From: Gonium pectorale
Taxonomy: Eukaryota; Chlorophyta; Chlorophyceae; Chlamydomonadales; Volvocaceae
NCBI GenBank assembly: GCA_001584585.1
Contig: LSYV01000016.1
Coordinates: 757,820-780,508, forward strand
Reading direction: 5' to 3'
Length of the DNA stretch: 22,689 nt
The translations under genes were made by a program, and so were the position numbers. The notes beneath the pieces were generated by a model. The model saw nothing but the letters and a program-made list of their open reading frames with translations. It searched no databases and was not told the origin of the DNA. Positions within the stretch are counted from its first letter, which is position 1; every line of letters begins with the position of its first letter. Positions 18,017-22,689 of this stretch are shown here, in pieces.

Positions 18017-18176
18017 CTTCAGGTTCACGAAGGTGCGGCCGGTCCCCATGCCCTCGGAGAAGCCGCTGACGGCGCATCCGCCCGCCGCCGCCTCACCGGC
18101 CCTGCCTTCCTGCAGCACGACCCGATAGAGTAAGGCGTCTGGGTCTGCCTCCGCACCAAGGCTGTGATCGTTGCGG
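18017..18176 (-). pseudogene. Pseudo-exon 8, open frame retained
   Basis: The acceptor TCTCGCAG|CCGC and the donor CTGAAG|GTGGGC are both conserved. The frame is open for 53 codons with the same 1-nt lead as the parent. GGCAVSGFSEGMGTGRTFVN matches GGCSISGLPEDLGSGRTFVD. One codon shorter than the parent exon. Confidence 0.75.
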
Positions 18177-18929
18177 CTGCGAGATGTATGGGGCAGGGGT
18201 GCGGACAAGTTGAGAACAAGACATGGAGATCCTGGGCTGCTGGAAAAAGCCAGCGCCGGGTGTTGACTGGAACTGTGTGTGAGCCACGTTTGGGGACATG
18301 CAATACAAGGCCCACGCATGCACATGGCGGTGGGCCGATGCGAGAGCAGCCTCCACAACAGGAGCCCATGACATGGAAAGGCATGAGCGGCTCCGACAGG
18401 CGCCGACCAACCGGTTATGTCCTGGCATCAAACAGTGTTGGAAGGCATGCCTTTAGGCGTGTTTTGGTCGCTTATGTCGTCATGTTCGTATATCACAAAA
18501 AAGACGTCAAAAGCAAAGCGCCCAACGCCCACGCACGCGCGAGGCCTGACCTTCCAGCCAGCACCGCGACGCATGTCCAGGCAAGGAGCTGCACAGCTGC
18601 AGCCCATATTTCAGGGCCACCTGCATGTCCGCTGCCACCGCGAAACCCAGAGAGCCCTGCGGAGGCAAGCAACAGGATGTGATGACAAAGCCAGTCACGC
18701 GACGATGACCCGCCGTTAGCCGGTCACCAGTGGAGAGTAAACCCCTCTTTGGATGGATTGCAGGGATAGCGGGCATCGTGGGTGCCTCACAGTGCAGCCG
18801 CCAGGAGGTTGCATAATGTGGATTACAGTTCCGCACTATGTCGTACGTCATAAACACGAAGCGTCCTGGTGCTCTGCGTATGCTGCCGACCATACAACCT
18901 GCCTACCAGCGTACCCTGCTTAGTGCCTG

Positions 18930-19043
18930 CTCCCTTCCGGCTGGCTGCAGCAGCAGCGGCGGCCAGACCCGCGACTGCGGCAACAGCTCCACGGCCCCGG
19001 GCAGGGCAGCCTAGGCGGAGGCGGACAGCAGCGTGCAGTTGAG
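18930..19043 (-). pseudogene. Pseudo-exon 6 with in-frame TAG
   Basis: After the acceptor GCCCTGCAG it reads LNCTLLSASA, then TAG (19013-19011), then LPGAVELLPQSRVWPPLLLQP. The parent reads INCTLLAASAY, then LRPGASPLVPSSLAWLPMLLQP. The TAG replaces the parent TAC (Tyr). Three codons present at the start of the parent exon are missing. Homology fades at about 18930, just before where the parent donor lies. Confidence 0.75.
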
Positions 19044-19134
19044 CTGCAGGGCCTGGGAGGGGAGCGGGTGGGGATGGGCCAGGGGAGCGAAGTAGGGGCC
19101 TGGCAAATGGTCCCAGGTCGCTGCGCCCTGTCGC

Positions 19135-19601
19135 CATCACCAACAAGAACTCATCAAACGGTCCGGTCTGCAGCGGCTCGAGGCTGCCTTTGGTGGACCC
19201 CGCAGCCGGGCGCACGCGGAGACCGAAGCCGGGGCATATGATGGTCACGTTACGACAGCGCATCGTGCCCCCTCCACCCGGCAGGCTGGGTCAACCGGAT
19301 CAAGCTGCGTAATGCGCACTTCCCCGCCCTCCAGCGCCACACCCGGGGTGTGCGGCCAGGTCGAAGTGATGCAGCAAACTCTGCGAAGAGGTCGTCGAAC
19401 TGCCCAGGGGAGTTCTCCCCTGGAACTGCCTTGTGCCGACTACAATAGTCCCCTCCCAGAGCTCGAGCACAGCACCAGGCTGCGCCTTACCAGCTACGGC
19501 AGTGACAGGCTGCCCATTCCGGTGGGCACTGTGCCCAGAGGGCAGAGGCTCCTCCACGTCAGTCAGCAACATGGCCAGGGAGGACAGCGTGAGCTGCTGG
19601 C
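19135..19601 (-). pseudogene. Pseudo-exon 2, frameshifted
   Basis: It begins with the same acceptor as the parent exon (CGCGCAG|GCCAGCAGCT) and reads GQQLTLSSLAMLLTDVEEP against GQQLVFSSLSLYLADVGEP. By 19370 the parent-like WPHTPGVALEGGEVRIT lies in a different frame. A second single-base loss follows near 19290, where the parent GACCCCAGCC is GACCCAGCC, and the frame changes again before RNVTIICPGFGLR. The end (LEPLQTGPFDEFLLVMATG) corresponds to the parent DLQHAALDTFATVLNG. No donor is conserved at its end, and homology to exon 6 resumes about 100 bp further on. Confidence 0.78.
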
Positions 19602-22363
19602 CTGCGCGATTGGGAGCGGCGTTGGGGTGGAGTGGATCTGCATGCGGCGCAGGTCTCAGGAAGGGAACGAAGGGACCGACAACTCAGGAAGGTCGGAGCT
19701 GTCGAGCTGGAGGACAGACGCCTGGCCCAGGCCCGTAACACATGTGGCCAGCCAGTGCTAGATTCCTAAAACAATACATGCAGTGGTATCGGCAGTAGTA
19801 CCTGCTGCGGCTGTGCGTCCATGCAGGGCCTTAGGATACTTACGCACCACGCTGCAGTGCCAGCACCGGAACCACACCAGATGTCGCTAACTGCCACCAT
19901 CAAGACCGTGCCGGACGGTGGCGATGGCGCTGGTGGCACTGGTCAACGATCCATTGAGGGGGGCGCGTTTTGCCTTAACGGTGAGGGTGGTAGACGCGGG
20001 GGGCCTGGAAATTTGCACGGGGGCTTGGGCGACTGTAGTCCGTGCCATGCATGGCGGCATGGGTCCGTGCCCATCCAGCTCCCCTCCGTCGCCTGCCGGC
20101 GGGCTTCCATTGATGGCGTCGTCAATCGATGGGCTCCAGCCACTGTCGCCGTCTATTGGTGGGCTTCCCAACCAACGGGCTTCCGTGGCTTCCATATCTG
20201 TCGCTGTCCGCCGGCGGCCAGCCACTGTCGCCGTCTGCCACCGGCGGGCTGCCTTCTCCGCCTTTGTTGCTTGGTGGGCGGACAAAGTGGCCTCCAAGTG
20301 TATCCCCATCGTCCCAGATGGGCTTTTGTGCAGGAGTCTCGGTCACCAGGCTCGCTTGCATTGCCATGCACCGTAACCGAAACCGCGCCCGGTGACAGCA
20401 ACGCCGTCTCGCCCATTGGCCACAGGAAGAGAATCCGGGCTGGCAGCTCAGTGTTCGGCGACGACAGCAGAAGATGCTCCAGTAGCCGTTCTCAGACTGA
20501 GGAGCGCAACTGACTGCGGAGACCTCGTAATGGCGGTCGCCATTGCAATGATGATGACCTTTGCAAGTCGCCAAGGCCTGTCTGAAGAAGAGCCCCGCCG
20601 TGTTGGGTGCGTTTTTTGTCCCTTCTAAGCGGTAGGATGGGCATATGTTTAACAAGAAGGCCTCGCAGCCGGCGCCGTGTGCAAGGAATCGCGACTTCTC
20701 TACAGTTTTGGCATACCATGGCTCAATAGCATGATCGTCCTGGTCCTTAAACAGATGGCTGGTTACACCAAATATTCGCACAGACGGGGCACATGCGCTG
20801 CATGGCAGCTACGGCAGGCGCTGCGGGTCAGCAGAAACGTTTCCTGGGCGACGAGCGCCTGGAATGCGATATACATCGTTTCATCGTCGCCAAGTGTAAT
20901 GCAGTGCACTGGTGCAAGCCATGTCAAGCAATTACCGGGAAACGCTCGTTTTCTTTCGGCGGGGACAACTAACTGTGCTAACATCGGTGGCCTTGCTGGG
21001 CCCTTCAACATAAGCTCTTTTGTGGTTGTGCGAAGTCACCCAGCCTGCAGATCATCCCAGCCTGCAGATGGCACGGGCACTGCACAGGGACATACAGACA
21101 GTCGCCGTACCAAAACGGTCGCACAGGTTTGCTTGCAAATTTGGCCTCGCCGGTTTCGAGAAGAAACAGAAAGGATAAATAGGGAGGCTATCTCCAGGGA
21201 CATGCACCTCCGAAGATGCACCTCCGACGTTAACTTCCAGTAGGGTGCAGCAGGGGTACGGTGTGGCGGGTGAAGAGATGGGCAGACGGGCCTTCCCGGT
21301 TCGGGGTAGCGGCAGAGTTACCTGAAAAGACATGGATCTGGAAGGCATGGAGGGGGCTGTCGTAGGCTGTCGTCGACGTTTTCACCAGTCTGCCGGCGGG
21401 CAGTGGACACTAGACCCGCGGGCGCCGAGCCCGCCATCCCGGACCACCGAGCGGCGTGATACAGACCCGGAAAGGATGAAATTCGGACGGAGACAGGTGC
21501 CGTCGTTGCAGGGAGCGGTCGCGGGCCAATGTCCCAGCTCCGCCGCCCAAGGGCCCAGCCCCAGGCCCCGTCCATATTTATATGCACGTTAGTTGAGGAA
21601 CGTCACCGGTGTACCAGCAGCGAGAGCGGCTTCTCCATGCATGTCTATCTTTTAAATAACCGCTCCATTGCACGACGGCGCTTTACGTTGATTCGGTACG
21701 TGCTGGAAGCCAGGCAGGGGCCGGCTCGCAGCACGGCTCTGCACGTGCGGCCAGACACCTACATGCGGGAGCTGCTGATTGGCCGATGGATGGGCTGCTG
21801 GTGAGCGCACTCCGAGGGCTCCAAACGCCGCCCTGACAGGAACCGTATGCACGGCTGTACAGCTGGGCCCGTAGATACGTGCTTGGCGCTAAGCAGGGCC
21901 GACATTGCTCGCAACGCGGCGGATGGACCTTGTGACCGTAGGCGGAGCTGAAAGCAGCTCACGAAGCATACACTGCCTGCCTTGTAGGTACGGGGTAACG
22001 GGGAGCCCCTCCTGGACCCAACCGGCAACAGAAATCAAGCAAGATATACCAGGAGATAGACCCATGGGCATACATGCCAGGACAATCCCCTGCCACACAA
22101 ATGTTGCATACCGGTAACACGCACTACAGCTGACATGCATGCCGGATCACGGGCCTATCTTGCACGGTGGCGCACGGCAGTGGCAAGTACCCGCGGGGTG
22201 CACATAAAACCACGATAAAGTAGACAGTAACAATCCATCTACGAAGGCACACACCTGAAAGGCGTGACATAACCGGAAGGGTGAATTGTTAGAAGGCAAG
22301 GCGGGGACTGCAAATGAGTGGACAAGGCCTCATCTTGCCCGAGACAGAGGGGCCACCTTACCA
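19602..22363. other. Intergenic stretch, no supported gene
   Basis: Open frames of up to 230 codons exist (plus 19821-20513, plus 20677-21243, minus 20122-20781), but they overlap each other on both strands, follow the repeat composition and show no recognisable motif. I searched it for a counterpart of the signal-peptide exon of the kinase gene and found none. It may hold unrecognised exons of another gene. Confidence 0.4.
20085..20240. repeat. Degenerate minisatellite-like repeat
   Basis: A 19-base string, CCAGCCACTGTCGCCGTCT, occurs at 20136-20154 and 20218-20236. Related pieces (GGCGGGCTTCC, GGTGGGCTTCC, CGGCGGGCTGCC) are scattered around it. The region produces Gly/Pro/Ser-rich open frames on both strands, which I attribute to the repeats rather than to a gene. 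Confidence 0.5.
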
Positions 22364-22391
22364 GGTTACATGTTACAGGTTACAGGTTACA
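22364..22391 (-). repeat. Four tandem 7-bp TGTAACC units after the retroelement stop
   Basis: On the plus strand the units are GGTTACA, TGTTACA, GGTTACA and GGTTACA, so the minus strand reads TGTAACC three times and TGTAACA once. They begin 60 bp after the stop codon of the retroelement fragment. Short tandem repeats are a common 3' terminus of non-LTR elements. TGTAA is also the usual polyadenylation signal of volvocine algae, so the same units could serve both roles. Confidence 0.6.
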
Positions 22392-22451
22392 CGTCCGTCA
22401 AAGCCGGGGGAGCCATGGACGAATTGCGAATATTGGGGTGGGGGAGGCGGG

Positions 22452-22689
22452 TTATGGTCCTCGCTCGTCTCTATTCCGCTGCAGCGCCTGACGCCGAAGT
22501 ACGGCGTGCCTGGTATCCCAGACAGCCTGTAGGTAGGCTCCCACCGCAGCTGGCGGGTCCTCCTTCATAATAGTAATGTTACGATGCCTAAAGCCCAACG
22601 CAGCCTCGAATTGGTTTCGGAGTTGCTCGTAGCATGGGCGATTCGCAGAACACATGTAGTTCATCCTCTACGGCCGCGGCGTCACCACA
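22452..22689 (-). mobile_element. 3' end of a non-LTR retrotransposon polyprotein, frameshifted
   Basis: Reading inward from the window edge, one frame gives CGDAAAVEDELHVFCESP. A frame offset by one base continues YEQLRNQFEAALGFR and then MKEDPPAAVGAYLQAVWDTR, ending at a stop at 22452. The combination of a Cys near an acidic DELH, then C-x-x-P-x-Y-x-x-L-R and a helical tail is the layout I know from the zinc-knuckle C-termini of LINE-type reverse transcriptase polyproteins. This is recognition by pattern only. The one-base shift near 22632 means it is a decayed copy. The rest of the element would lie beyond the right edge. Confidence 0.45.

Larger units (their letters stand above)
15303..19601 (-). 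pseudogene. Degenerate tandem partial copy of the receptor-like kinase gene
   Basis: Eight blocks on the minus strand match the neighbouring gene in the same order and orientation: exon 2 (19601-19135), exon 6 (19043-~18930), exon 8 (18176-18017), exon 9 (17725-17553), exons 10+11 (17356-16816), exon 12 (16532-16364), exon 13 with its membrane helix (16128-~15700) and part of exon 15 (~15510-15303). I find no counterpart of exons 1, 3, 4, 5, 7 or 14, or of any kinase exon. Lesions: TAG in blocks 6 and 9, frameshifts in blocks 2 and 13, and no splice donor at the end of block 15. Blocks 8, 10+11 and 12 are intact in frame with good splice sites, so decay looks fairly recent. An alternative is a heavily re-spliced secreted or membrane decoy, but the stop codons argue against it. 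Confidence 0.8.

Noticed and set aside
19821..20513. A 230-codon open frame on the plus strand, overlapped by long frames on the other strand
   Set aside because: The composition comes from degenerate repeats near 20.1-20.24 kb. There is no recognisable motif, and equally long frames occur on the opposite strand.
20677..21243. A 188-codon plus-strand frame and an 82-codon minus-strand frame (20763-21011) with fairly normal residue composition
   Set aside because: Neither shows a family motif, splice continuity or a partner exon. They could be exons of an unknown gene, but the sequence does not support a call.

Overview
The window looks like nuclear DNA of a green alga, most likely of the Chlamydomonas/Volvox order. 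It is GC-rich. Its one clear gene is cut into many short exons with GTGAG-type donors and pyrimidine-CAG acceptors, and its kinase domain has features I associate with volvocine tyrosine-kinase-like (TKL) kinases (HGDLKP, GTPAYAAPE). No bacterial operon structure, rRNA, tRNA or CRISPR array is visible. Species and gene symbol cannot be read from the sequence.

Layout. 1-2741 is the 3' flank of the main gene and holds no supported gene. 2742-14196, minus strand, is one large gene that I model as 21 exons encoding about 1,920 residues. It encodes a putative single-pass receptor-like kinase: signal peptide, about 1,150-residue ectodomain, one membrane helix, juxtamembrane linker and a complete cytoplasmic TKL-like kinase domain. 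Nearly all exon joins keep the reading frame with canonical GT/AG sites. The joins 13/14 and 14/15 are uncertain. 14197-15302 is the 5' flank, with two perfect 11-bp hairpins and AT-rich patches.

15303-19601, also minus strand, is a second, partial copy of the same gene in head-to-tail orientation. It matches ectodomain exons 2, 6, 8, 9, 10/11 and 12, the membrane exon 13 and juxtamembrane exon 15. I find no counterpart of the signal-peptide exon, exons 3-5, exon 7 or any kinase exon. It carries at least two in-frame TAG codons and at least two frameshifts, so I call it a pseudogene, although several exons are intact with good splice sites.

19602-22350 has no supported gene, only a degenerate repeat near 20.1-20.24 kb. 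At the right edge (22452-22689, minus) is a short, frameshifted fragment resembling the C-terminal end of a non-LTR retrotransposon polyprotein. About 60 bp after its stop codon lie four tandem TGTAAC(C/A) units.

The genes do not form a pathway. The main theme is a large algal receptor-like kinase whose ectodomain was duplicated in tandem, pruned and decayed without its kinase half.
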